Part shown: positions 1-7,696 of the stretch, piece after piece
Layout of the letters: the number at the start of each line of letters is the position of its first letter
Numbering within the stretch: position 1 is the stretch's first letter
Origin: Mucilaginibacter celer
GTDB taxonomy: Bacteria; Bacteroidota; Bacteroidia; Sphingobacteriales; Sphingobacteriaceae
NCBI RefSeq assembly: GCF_003576455.2
Contig: NZ_CP032869.1
Span: 5,084,001-5,148,000, forward strand
DNA: 64,000 nucleotides
Direction of reading: 5' to 3'
Program-made: the position numbers and the translations under genes
Notes under the pieces: generated by a model
What the model was told of the DNA's origin: nothing
The model's database searches: none
What the model saw: only the letters and a program-made list of their open reading frames with translations

Positions 1-357
1 ATTGATGGCATCAAAACCCAAACCGATACCCAGCAAGGGTGCTAAAAAACTCAAAAAAATGTGAAAAGGCGGAATGGTGTTATCCGTTACTGTCAGCAAC
101 TTAAGATAAAGAAAATTCTGATCCGGATTATGTAACATAGCGCCAGTTGGCTTAATGTTTGAAAGCGAAGTATAAATAGCAGCTATAAATGTCAGCACAA
201 TCAGTGCTACCAGGACAATGAAGCGCCAGCTACGTATATGGTCAGTTGTTTCCTTACGTAGGATCACAGCGAACGCGCCCCTCTCAGGCTGTCCTTTTGT
301 AATCACTTTTTCCGGTTTGCGTTTCAAAATATCTTTGGTAAATATCGTCAAGTCCAT
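1..357 (-). CDS. ABC transporter permease, N-terminal part (cut by window edge)
   Basis: An open frame on the minus strand starts at ATG 357 and runs off the left edge, giving about 119 residues. A hydrophobic segment (FIVLVALIVLTFIAAIY) lies around residues 46-62, and a second one begins near the edge. This fits the first helices of an ABC-2 type permease. The frame overlaps the end of the upstream ATPase gene by 74 bp if ATG 357 is used. A GTG near 270, just before VILRKETTDHIRSW, would nearly remove the overlap and is an equally plausible start. By position it is the membrane partner of the ATPase. Its substrate cannot be told. Confidence 0.7.
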   Translation of the reverse strand, partial: MDLTIFTKDILKRKPEKVITKGQPERGAFAVILRKETTDHIRSWRFIVLVALIVLTFIAAIYTSLSNIKPTGAMLHNPDQNFLYLKLLTVTDNTIPPFHIFLSFLAPLLGIGLGFDAIN

Positions 358-1285
358 AATTTTTTTGATTTACACTCATGATGTTATGATCATTTTCAAC
401 TAAGAAACGTACCAGGGACGGGGTAATATTCCTGTTGCAGCTGAACACTATCGTTTCACCCTGATATGAAATATCATCGATGGCGTCCCATCCCTGCAGC
501 ACCCGTTCCGGTGGCCAGGGATGGCTCAAATGCTCGTCGAGGGCAATTGAGGTAACATAGCCGTTCTTCCCAAACAATTTCTCGGCGAGCTGGGGCAGGT
601 CACCTTCTGCCAGAAGCCGCCCCTCTACAAATATGCCTACCCGGTCACATACCTGCTGTACATGATGTAAATGGTGCGACGATAGTAAGACGGTCAGGCC
701 TTGCTCCCGGCTCAGCTTCCTGATCAACACTAAAAAATCTTTAACGCCGGTGGGATCGATCCCAAGCGTAGGTTCATCTAAGATGATCACCTCCGGGCCC
801 TTGATGAGCACTTCCGCAAGGCCCAAGCGTTGCTTCATGCCCCTGGAAAATGTCGCAGTTTTTTTAAGCCCCACCTCGCTCAGCCCGACAAGCTCAAGCA
901 CCAATTCTACTTTATGCTTAAGCTGATGCTCTGCCAGGCCATTAAGCCTACCGATATACAACAGGTTGTCCAACGCGGTCATGTGATCATAAAAACCAAC
1001 ACTATCCGGCATATAGCCGACTTTGGTCTTTACTTTGATGGGATCGGTGGTAGCATTATACCCACACACGGTTGCTGATCCTTCGGTCGGTTCGGTCAGA
1101 CCCAGCATCATGAGTATACTGGTGGTTTTACCCGCGCCGTTAGGCCCGAGCAAGCCGAAGATCTCTCCTTTATTCACCTGTAAATTTAAATTATCGACAG
1201 CCAGGTGATTGCCGTAACGTTTAGTCAGGCCCTTTAATTGTATGATAGGAACATCCATTTGCATATATCGATTATCTTCGGCCAT
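284..1285 (-). CDS. ABC transporter ATP-binding protein
   Basis: This 333-residue cytoplasmic ATPase powers an ABC-2 type exporter. Visible motifs are Walker A GPNGAGKTT (about residue 48), a signature-like FSRGMKQRLGLAE near 150, Walker B VIILDEPTLGIDP, and the switch histidine in LLSSHHLHH. The C-terminal extension of about 90 residues is typical of CcmA/NatA-like ATPases. Its start overlaps the end of the NEW3-domain gene by 14 bp and its end overlaps the permease gene, so the three genes are probably one transcript. The substrate is unknown; clusters of this kind are usually annotated as multidrug or gliding-type exporters only by similarity. Confidence 0.9.
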   Translation of the reverse strand: MAEDNRYMQMDVPIIQLKGLTKRYGNHLAVDNLNLQVNKGEIFGLLGPNGAGKTTSILMMLGLTEPTEGSATVCGYNATTDPIKVKTKVGYMPDSVGFYDHMTALDNLLYIGRLNGLAEHQLKHKVELVLELVGLSEVGLKKTATFSRGMKQRLGLAEVLIKGPEVIILDEPTLGIDPTGVKDFLVLIRKLSREQGLTVLLSSHHLHHVQQVCDRVGIFVEGRLLAEGDLPQLAEKLFGKNGYVTSIALDEHLSHPWPPERVLQGWDAIDDISYQGETIVFSCNRNITPSLVRFLVENDHNIMSVNQKNYGLDDIYQRYFETQTGKSDYKRTA

Positions 1286-2126
1286 ATTTACGAATAAGGT
1301 AATAGACGATACCGATAGCCACGAGAATGACGGTTATGCCGAGCCAGCCAGCCAGTAGAGATGTTTTAACAGCAAATCTGAAAGCCGCCTGGGAATTCGT
1401 ATTGATGTTCGATGCGGTGATGGTAGCGGCATAGTCTCCGGCAAGTGTCTTATCCGGCACTTTGAGGGTTAACGTTATGTTTTGAGATTTCGTCGGCTCC
1501 AGCGCGGTGATATTGGCCGGTTCGAAACTCGCTTCCCATCCGGTCGGCAACTGATTGGAGAAGCTGATATTGCTGAGGGGCAAGGTGCCGGAATTTTTGA
1601 CAACCAGTTGAAGCTGCTTTTGGTTCCCGGATGTAACATCCTCACTCAACCTGCCTGTCGGCGTGGTTAAGGTCAAACCATAGGTACCCTTGACGACCGC
1701 TTCGAGCGTCAAAGCTATCGTATCTTTACCGGAAATGGCATCAATCGGGATTTTATATTTTCCTGGCCTGGCTTCCGGTGAAGCATTGATCTCGACGGAG
1801 ATATCCTGCGATTTGCCTGCATCTACACTGATAGAAGTCACCTGGCTGCTTTCAGCTTTGAAGGCTATGATCCAACCAGGCGGGAGCACGGTCTGCAAGT
1901 CATACACGTGCGCTGTGGAAGATCCGTTTCGTAAAGTCGTGCTGTAGCGGAAGGTTTCGTTGGTCGCAGCTTCGATGTTCACGAGCTTGGCGCTGAACCC
2001 TGAACCGGAAATTGACTGAGCGGTCGATTGCTGCGCATGACTCATAGAGGAAATAAGAATTAGGACAAGGAAGAGAGTGGTCTGGCGTAAGACGCCTGAT
2101 GGTGTTGTAGATAATTTAATTAACAT
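1272..2126 (-). CDS. NEW3-domain (COG1470-like) secreted, membrane-anchored protein
   Basis: The 284-residue protein has an N-terminal signal peptide (hydrophobic segment ending SMSHAQ near residue 31), two Ig-like beta repeats and a C-terminal transmembrane segment (LLAGWLGITVILVAIGIVYY) with a short basic tail. The repeats carry phrases such as LQTVLPPGWIIAF and FSNQLPTGWEASF, which resemble the NPCBM-associated NEW3 domain of alpha-galactosidase-like proteins. It is the first gene of the ABC operon and overlaps the ATPase gene by 14 bp. The likely role is an extracytoplasmic accessory subunit of that exporter; this is inferred from position, not motif. Confidence 0.75.
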   Translation of the reverse strand: MLIKLSTTPSGVLRQTTLFLVLILISSMSHAQQSTAQSISGSGFSAKLVNIEAATNETFRYSTTLRNGSSTAHVYDLQTVLPPGWIIAFKAESSQVTSISVDAGKSQDISVEINASPEARPGKYKIPIDAISGKDTIALTLEAVVKGTYGLTLTTPTGRLSEDVTSGNQKQLQLVVKNSGTLPLSNISFSNQLPTGWEASFEPANITALEPTKSQNITLTLKVPDKTLAGDYAATITASNINTNSQAAFRFAVKTSLLAGWLGITVILVAIGIVYYLIRKYGRR

Positions 2127-2354
2127 AATTCAACGACTAAAATGATTAGTAATAGCTTTCAAAAAATGCTTCGAAAAAATTTGTTTAAGGATTAAAAATT
2201 GATGGTTCAAATAAAAAAACCTCTTCAAAATCATGCAATAGGTTTAACATTTTTTAACAAATGAACACGAGAAGTAGCAAACCGAGGCATGGCTGATTTT
2301 ATAATGTTGGAAGCAGAGACCACCATATTTAAATGTCAATACTTCTTCCTCATC

Positions 2355-2385
2355 TTTAAAATAAACCATCGTGATATTATATTTG
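2355..2385 (+). promoter_or_regulatory. Bacteroidota-type promoter of the LOV gene
   Basis: TTTA (2355-2358) is followed after 19 bases by TATATTTG (2378-2385), a full match to the -7 consensus TAnnTTTG and three of four bases of the -33 consensus. Transcription would begin just upstream of ATG 2400. This argues for that start rather than the in-frame ATG at 2289, which lies upstream of the promoter. Confidence 0.55.
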
Positions 2386-2399
2386 TAAAACGAATTATC

Positions 2400-2981
2400 A
2401 TGCAAGCTGGAATTTTATCTACGGATCTATCGATTTTAGCTGAAGCGGTCAATGCTTCAAGCAATAGCGTCATAATTACCGATCATTCCAAACCGGATGA
2501 TCCCATTATATTTTGCAACCCTGCTTTTGAGAGACTTACGGGCTACACGAAAGACGAGGTTATAGGTCGGAACTGCCGTTTCCTTCAAGGTCCTGATCGA
2601 TCTCAAAGTGCCCTCAGCCTTGTTCGGGAAGCCATAAGCGAAAGTAAAAATTGTACCGTGGTGCTTAAAAATTACAGAAAGGATGGAGTGTCATTTCTGA
2701 ATGAGCTATCCTTATCCCCAATCTTTGACAATGATGGGAAACTATTACACCTGGTGGGTATACAGAGAGAAGTGCCATCGCGTTTTGACGGCTCGTTGTA
2801 TGGACAGCGGTCACGGATCAGCCATGAGTGGCGTACTCCTTTAACCACGATAAAAGGAACACTTCAAATCTTGCAACGCAAGGGGTTGTCGTTAAATCCG
2901 GTTTTCTTGCACAAAAGCCTCTCGTCCGCGCTTCAAGCAGTCGAGCGGCTTGAGCAATTCGCAAATAGATTGACCAGATAA
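2400..2981 (+). CDS. LOV blue-light sensor with histidine-kinase H-box, no ATPase domain
   Basis: From ATG 2400 this is a 193-residue cytoplasmic protein. Residues 15-125 form a PAS/LOV domain with the photoactive motif GRNCRFLQG (adduct cysteine C59), the flavin-contacting NYRKDG and N in FLNEL, and the terminal glutamine in GIQREV. These are the signs of a working flavin photoreceptor. Residues 135-193 form a HisKA-type dimerisation helix with the H-box SHEWRTPL (phospho-acceptor H142). The frame stops there; no HATPase domain follows in any frame before the next gene. It cannot phosphorylate itself, so it may act as a phosphotransfer or dimer partner of another kinase, or be a truncated remnant. 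An in-frame ATG at 2289 would add 37 residues lacking domain content. Confidence 0.85.
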   Translation: MQAGILSTDLSILAEAVNASSNSVIITDHSKPDDPIIFCNPAFERLTGYTKDEVIGRNCRFLQGPDRSQSALSLVREAISESKNCTVVLKNYRKDGVSFLNELSLSPIFDNDGKLLHLVGIQREVPSRFDGSLYGQRSRISHEWRTPLTTIKGTLQILQRKGLSLNPVFLHKSLSSALQAVERLEQFANRLTR

Positions 2982-3561
2982 AATAATGCTTTAGTGCGTT
3001 ACCTATTTGTCGAACGAAAACCATGACAGATATCAATTGGATAATTGCTCCTATTAAATCGAACCTATATTTTAGTGCAAATTAAGTGAGTGCAAGAGTT
3101 CAATGGGTTATTGTTTCTGCTTGATATGCAAAAAGTGGAACGGGATTATTAGATGTAAGGAATAACACGTACATATCATCATTTTTTGCCGGATAACGCT
3201 TAGCACTTCCTCATTCATATTTCGCCGATCTTTTAAGTGCTTATTCAGATATATAGTATACCGCACAGTATACTTTTTTCTTTTTCTTCACCAGCCATAG
3301 TACGTTAAAGTATCCTCGGGGTATACCCAAAAGCCCCGTAGGGCAAGCAAAGTTGGGCTCTTCTCAACTTTGCTTACTCCGCTGCATCGGTTTTATACAG
3401 TTGGAAATCTGTTTATACATATTTATCGGTTAAATTTAGCTGTGAATCAAAATAAGACTGCGCTGATACACAAAATATTTGTGACGTACTAAAATTTAAG
3501 TATCTTCAAAAACCATTATAATAACCAACATTATTTACCAGCGCTTTTTTAATAGTACAAG
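2982..3561. other. 580-bp intergenic region with short palindromes
   Basis: No convincing gene is visible. It contains GTATAC three times (3256, 3268 and 3321). The first two are spaced 12 bp apart and the third lies inside the 10-bp palindrome GGGTATACCC (3319-3328). A strong hairpin follows at 3345-3375. The rest is AT-rich and includes the leader of the multi-PAS gene. Confidence 0.5.
3345..3375. repeat. 11-bp perfect inverted repeat (hairpin)
   Basis: AAGCAAAGTTG (3345-3355) pairs exactly with CAACTTTGCTT (3365-3375) around a 9-base loop. No T-run follows on the plus strand, so it is not a standard terminator. It could be an RNA hairpin in the leader of the multi-PAS gene or the footprint of a mobile element. 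Confidence 0.6.
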
Positions 3562-6500
3562 ATGAACCTTCCGAATCTTAACGATCAGGTATTTAACGCG
3601 CTGTGTGAACAGTTAAGCGGTGAAGCTATTTTTGTATCAGATACCTGTGGTATAATTAAGGGATGGAATAGTAGCGCGGAGCGTTTTTATGGATGCAGGG
3701 CAGAAAATATTGTTGGTTGCCCGCTTACGCATCTGTTCGAAAGTTTTGATTACGAAACTGCTTTTCAGATGGCATCTGAAAACAGCAACTATCAGACTGA
3801 AGCTGAAGTTCTCCAATCGAAGAGCTCATTTGTTTCACGGGCCGAAATAACCATAAAGGCGCTATATGATGGCGACGTATTAAACGGGTACTCTTTTTAT
3901 GCGCGCCAGTTACACGCGGCCGTTGATGAACCTAAAAAGAAAAACAATCCCGATGCAAATCGTCTTAGCCAGTTTGAAAACCAGGAACAGGCGGCCCGCG
4001 AATTGTCTGCTTACAAGTATGCGCTTGATGAAGCCGCTATAGTTGCAGTAACCGACCAAACCGGAAGGATAGTACACGTTAATGAATATTTCTGTAGAAT
4101 ATCAGGCTATAGCGGGGATGAATTAATAGGTAAAGACCATAGGTTGATCAACTCCGGATATCACGAGGCGAAATACATTCAAAATCTTTGGAAAACCATA
4201 GCTAACGGGAAGGTATGGCGTGGAGAATTATGCAACCGCGCCAAAAACGGCAGCATTTACTGGGTTGCCACCACCATTGTTCCTTTCCTTAATTCGGAAG
4301 GTAAGCCATACCAGTATGTAGCCATTCGGTACGATATCACGGCGTTGAAACTTGCAGACGAAGAATTAACGCGGACAAACAAAGAAATAAGCGACCTGCT
4401 GGAGAGCATTAACGATGGCTTTGCCGCGTTAGACAAGGATTTACGTTTTACTTACATTAATATTCGTATTTGCGAAATGTTCAGGAAAAAACGTGAGGAT
4501 TTATTGGGCCGATCGATATGGGATGCTTTTCCTGAGTATGTTGAGTCGGCAACCTTTAAAGCTATTCGAAAGGCCGCAGGAAATCATACCGCTGAAATAA
4601 CTGAGGAGTATTACGGCCAGCTAAACCTTTGGCAGGAAACACGTATTTACCCTAATGAGAACGGGCTATCTATTTTCGTAAGTGATATATCCGATCGAAA
4701 AAGTATCGAACTACAGCGGATATTGTTTCATAATATCAGTGCTATATTTAATCAGCAGGACGAAATGTCGCCATCCCTGCGCAATGTGCTTGCAGAAATA
4801 CTTCAGTTTTCAAAAGCTTCCCTTGCGGAAATATGGCTCACGAGCGCCGAAAGGGGACACCTCTACCAAGCTGCAGCCGTAGCGTCTGATAAACTTGTTG
4901 CTGACGCGTTTGAAATAAATACAGCTGAGCTACTTACGCCTGCAGGGAATGGGTTTGCCGGCAGCACCTGGGAATACGGGGACTTGCAATATATTGACAA
5001 TCTTCAAACGAGCGCAAAGTTTATACGACGGGATGCAGCGCAAAGAGTCGGCCTTACATCGGCAATATGTTCGCCATTGCGTAATAATAACGAGATAAAC
5101 GGCGTTATCCTGCTGGCATTTGAAGGGCCCGCACCACAATTTTTAACCCGCGTACTTTTTGCTCAATTAGGCAGCCATCTCGGTGCTGAAATTAAACGAA
5201 AACAGCTTAAACGCGAATTACAACAAATTTTTGAATCGGTACCTGATATGATTTGTACCATTGGGCTTGATCGCAGTATTAAAAGGGTGAACCGGGCCAT
5301 GTGTGATATCTTAGGTTACGACGAAAAGTTTTTATTAAATGCCACTATAGATCAATTGATTCATCCCGACGACCTTGAAGAGAGCAAATTGCGAATGAAA
5401 CGTTTCAGGGAGGGGGAGATTGATACACTTCATTTTGAAAACAGGTATGTAACCAGGACAGGGGCACTCGTGCATTTGAACTGGACTGTCAAAAAATCCT
5501 CAGAAAAGGGGGTTTTGTTCGCTGTTGGAAAAGAAATAACTGAAAAAAAAGAATTAGCGTATTTGTTGACAAAGGCAAGTGAGATGGCCCGTATTGGTAG
5601 CTGGGAAGTTAACCTGGCTAACAACATGGTGTTTTGGTCAGATATCGCCAACCAGATAGTAGAAATGCCCCCCGAACACCGCCCCTCCCGGAGCGATGCG
5701 GAGTTTTTTTACGATCCCGAAACACTCAAAGTGGTGAACTCGGCCATGGAGAAGGTAGCTTCAACGGGCGAACCCTTTGATCTCGAAATGGAACTCAATA
5801 CGGCCACACACCGCAAAATATGGGTACGCGTACAAGGCGAAGATGAGTTTAAAGGCGGTCACTGTCACAAAATTTATGGCAGTATCCAGGATATAGACAA
5901 ACGTAAACGCGCCGAACTGGAAGCCAAAAGATTTTTGGAGGAGCGAAATACGATATTGGAAAGTATCGGTGACGGTTTTTTCTCTGTCGACAAAAACTGG
6001 CGTGTAAGCTATTGGAACCGCCAGGCCGAGGAAGATTTTAAAGTTGACAAAGAACAGATACTGCATCGTGATTTTTGGAGCTGCTTTCCGGATGCAGTGA
6101 ATACCGTTTCTTTTTCGGAACTGAAAACCGCGATGTCTACCGGGCATGTGCGTCGGTTTGAGGCTTTTTCAAAAATAGTTGGCAAATGGTTCGACATCAG
6201 CGTTTATCCGTCCAATAATGGCCTGTCCGTTTTTTTTAAAGATATCAGCGTTCGTAAGCAGGCAGAGGAGCAGTTAGCAGTGCAAACACAGGCATTAGCC
6301 TTATCCGAGCAGCGCTATAGCGACCTTTTTCAAATGAGTCCGTTGCCCAAATGGGTTTTTGATATTAACACGTTTGAATTCCTGGAAGTCAACCAGGCCG
6401 CGGTTCTGCACTATGGGTACAGTCGCGATGAATTTTTACAAATGACGATCAAGGATATTCGGCCGGAATCTGAAATAGACAAAGTGCAGGCCGTAATTGC

Positions 6501-6900
6501 CGACAAATCCCGTAAAGAGTTCCAATGCTGTGCAGGTGTTTTCACACACCTTAAAAAGAACGGCGAGCGGATTGAAGCTGAAATTACCAGCAGCTTGTTA
6601 AATTACAATGGCCGGGCTGCCCGGCTTGTACTCGCCATTGATGTAACCGAGCGCAATCGCCACATTGAGGAGATACAACAACAAAATAAGCGGCTTAAAG
6701 ACATATCATGGATGCAATCACATATCATCCGGGGCCCCCTTTCGCGTTTAATGGGTTTAATTTACCTGATGAATGAGACCGGTCCTGATGAATCCGAAAT
6801 ATTTACCCAAATAACCAGTTACATCAATGAATCGGCAAAAGAACTGGACGAAGTAATACATGACATAGTAAAAAATGCCGATTTAAATATTATACAATAA
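3562..6900 (+). CDS. Multi-PAS/GAF sensor protein ending in a histidine-kinase-like H-box
   Basis: This 1112-residue cytoplasmic sensor has no transmembrane helix. In order I see PAS domains at about residues 10-125, 150-270 and 278-380, a GAF domain at 388-548, then PAS domains at about 554-665, 670-790, 792-915 and 918-1035. Several end in PAC-like phrases such as VAIRYDITALK and VLAIDVTERN. The last 60 residues form a helical H-box (SHIIRGPLSRLMGLI, putative acceptor H1054) like a HisKA dimerisation domain, but the protein stops without a HATPase_c domain. It is the second sensor in a row with this layout. It may pass a signal through a separate kinase or regulator not seen in the window. 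Confidence 0.85.
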   Translation: MNLPNLNDQVFNALCEQLSGEAIFVSDTCGIIKGWNSSAERFYGCRAENIVGCPLTHLFESFDYETAFQMASENSNYQTEAEVLQSKSSFVSRAEITIKALYDGDVLNGYSFYARQLHAAVDEPKKKNNPDANRLSQFENQEQAARELSAYKYALDEAAIVAVTDQTGRIVHVNEYFCRISGYSGDELIGKDHRLINSGYHEAKYIQNLWKTIANGKVWRGELCNRAKNGSIYWVATTIVPFLNSEGKPYQYVAIRYDITALKLADEELTRTNKEISDLLESINDGFAALDKDLRFTYINIRICEMFRKKREDLLGRSIWDAFPEYVESATFKAIRKAAGNHTAEITEEYYGQLNLWQETRIYPNENGLSIFVSDISDRKSIELQRILFHNISAIFNQQDEMSPSLRNVLAEILQFSKASLAEIWLTSAERGHLYQAAAVASDKLVADAFEINTAELLTPAGNGFAGSTWEYGDLQYIDNLQTSAKFIRRDAAQRVGLTSAICSPLRNNNEINGVILLAFEGPAPQFLTRVLFAQLGSHLGAEIKRKQLKRELQQIFESVPDMICTIGLDRSIKRVNRAMCDILGYDEKFLLNATIDQLIHPDDLEESKLRMKRFREGEIDTLHFENRYVTRTGALVHLNWTVKKSSEKGVLFAVGKEITEKKELAYLLTKASEMARIGSWEVNLANNMVFWSDIANQIVEMPPEHRPSRSDAEFFYDPETLKVVNSAMEKVASTGEPFDLEMELNTATHRKIWVRVQGEDEFKGGHCHKIYGSIQDIDKRKRAELEAKRFLEERNTILESIGDGFFSVDKNWRVSYWNRQAEEDFKVDKEQILHRDFWSCFPDAVNTVSFSELKTAMSTGHVRRFEAFSKIVGKWFDISVYPSNNGLSVFFKDISVRKQAEEQLAVQTQALALSEQRYSDLFQMSPLPKWVFDINTFEFLEVNQAAVLHYGYSRDEFLQMTIKDIRPESEIDKVQAVIADKSRKEFQCCAGVFTHLKKNGERIEAEITSSLLNYNGRAARLVLAIDVTERNRHIEEIQQQNKRLKDISWMQSHIIRGPLSRLMGLIYLMNETGPDESEIFTQITSYINESAKELDEVIHDIVKNADLNIIQ

Positions 6901-7226
6901 CTTTCGTAAATAAAGTGAATCTATTTTAAAACCTCGGCAATAGCTAACAAACTCATTGGTTATAAGGCAATTGAAAAGCTGGCATTGATCTGATCGCCTC
7001 ATTAAAAATCTGCCTTATTTGTCACGGCACCGATAAAAATTAATTAGAGACAACTTTTAAAATAATGAATATCAGCATCTAATGCTTATCGTAATTAGGT
7101 AAAATGCGGATGATTAGATTGTAGGTCCATAAAATTATTCGTATCGTTAAAACATAAGTTTAAGTGATTTTGGTTCTTTTTAGTGGTGACCTATTCTGGA
7201 ACTAATAAAAGCTTAAAATACATGAA

Positions 7227-7258
7227 GCTTGTTAATTACAGGCCTGTAATTAACAAGC
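7227..7258. repeat. 32-bp perfect palindrome
   Basis: GCTTGTTAATTACAGG (7227-7242) is followed without a spacer by its exact reverse complement (7243-7258). There is no loop and no T-run, so it is more likely a protein-binding or recombination site than a terminator. It ends 5 bp before the tRNA-like fragment. Confidence 0.7.
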
Positions 7259-7263
7259 CCTGT

Positions 7264-7278
7264 TCCCACCCTCTCCGC
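7264..7278 (+). other. Possible 3' end of a tRNA-Ser gene (attachment-site scar)
   Basis: TCCCACCCTCTCCGC matches the usual 3' end of bacterial tRNA-Ser: T-stem CCCAC, acceptor strand CCTCTCC, then discriminator G. The rest of the tRNA is absent on the left, where the sequence becomes a palindrome. A terminator follows 23 bp downstream, as expected after a tRNA. This could be an att remnant left by an integrative element. The match is only 15 bases and may be chance. Confidence 0.35.
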
Positions 7279-7300
7279 TGATAAAGTTGACAAAAATATC

Positions 7301-7336
7301 AAAAAGCCCTTTAATTGCATATCAAAGGGCTTTTTT
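7301..7336 (+). terminator. Rho-independent terminator
   Basis: AAAAAGCCCTTT (7301-7312) pairs with AAAGGGCTTTTT (7324-7335) around an 11-base loop and ends in a T-run. It has no protein gene directly upstream; it would suit a tRNA ending at 7278. Confidence 0.75.
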
Positions 7337-7696
7337 GTTTCTTCATTCTATCAAAACTCGCATAAAAACAAAAAAAATCAAACAGAAAGCTGTGGCGATT
7401 GATTTTCAGAAACTATCCGAAACCTGTTCTGAGTTATTAGTCAGCGGCAGCTTTCGGTATTTTGAGCAATTACGATGCATATGAATCAAGAACAATTGTA
7501 GCAGTAAATTAAAAAAGCTTTCTTTATTTCAGAGATGGCCAGGCGGTTAAGCAATATTCAAAAAAAAGTGCTGCCGGAGGTGGCTGCAAAGTATTTATCT
7601 TCGAAAAAAATATTAAAAACAAGATCAACTGTTTAACCGGGATAGTCATCACCGCTGATTTTGATATTAAATTATTAAAACGCCGACAAATAACAC

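Larger units (their letters stand above)
6901..7696. other. 796-bp intergenic region between sensor and restriction genes
   Basis: AT-rich stretch with no supported gene; a 65-codon frame at 7287-7484 has no domain content and begins inside the terminator region. It holds the palindrome 7227-7258, a tRNA-Ser-like 3' fragment 7264-7278 and a terminator 7301-7336, which together look like a scar next to a tRNA 3' end. Confidence 0.6.

Noticed and set aside
7287..7484. 65-codon plus-strand frame after the tRNA-like fragment
   Set aside because: It starts in the terminator region, is rich in lysine and isoleucine as expected of AT-rich non-coding DNA, and has no domain or neighbour support.
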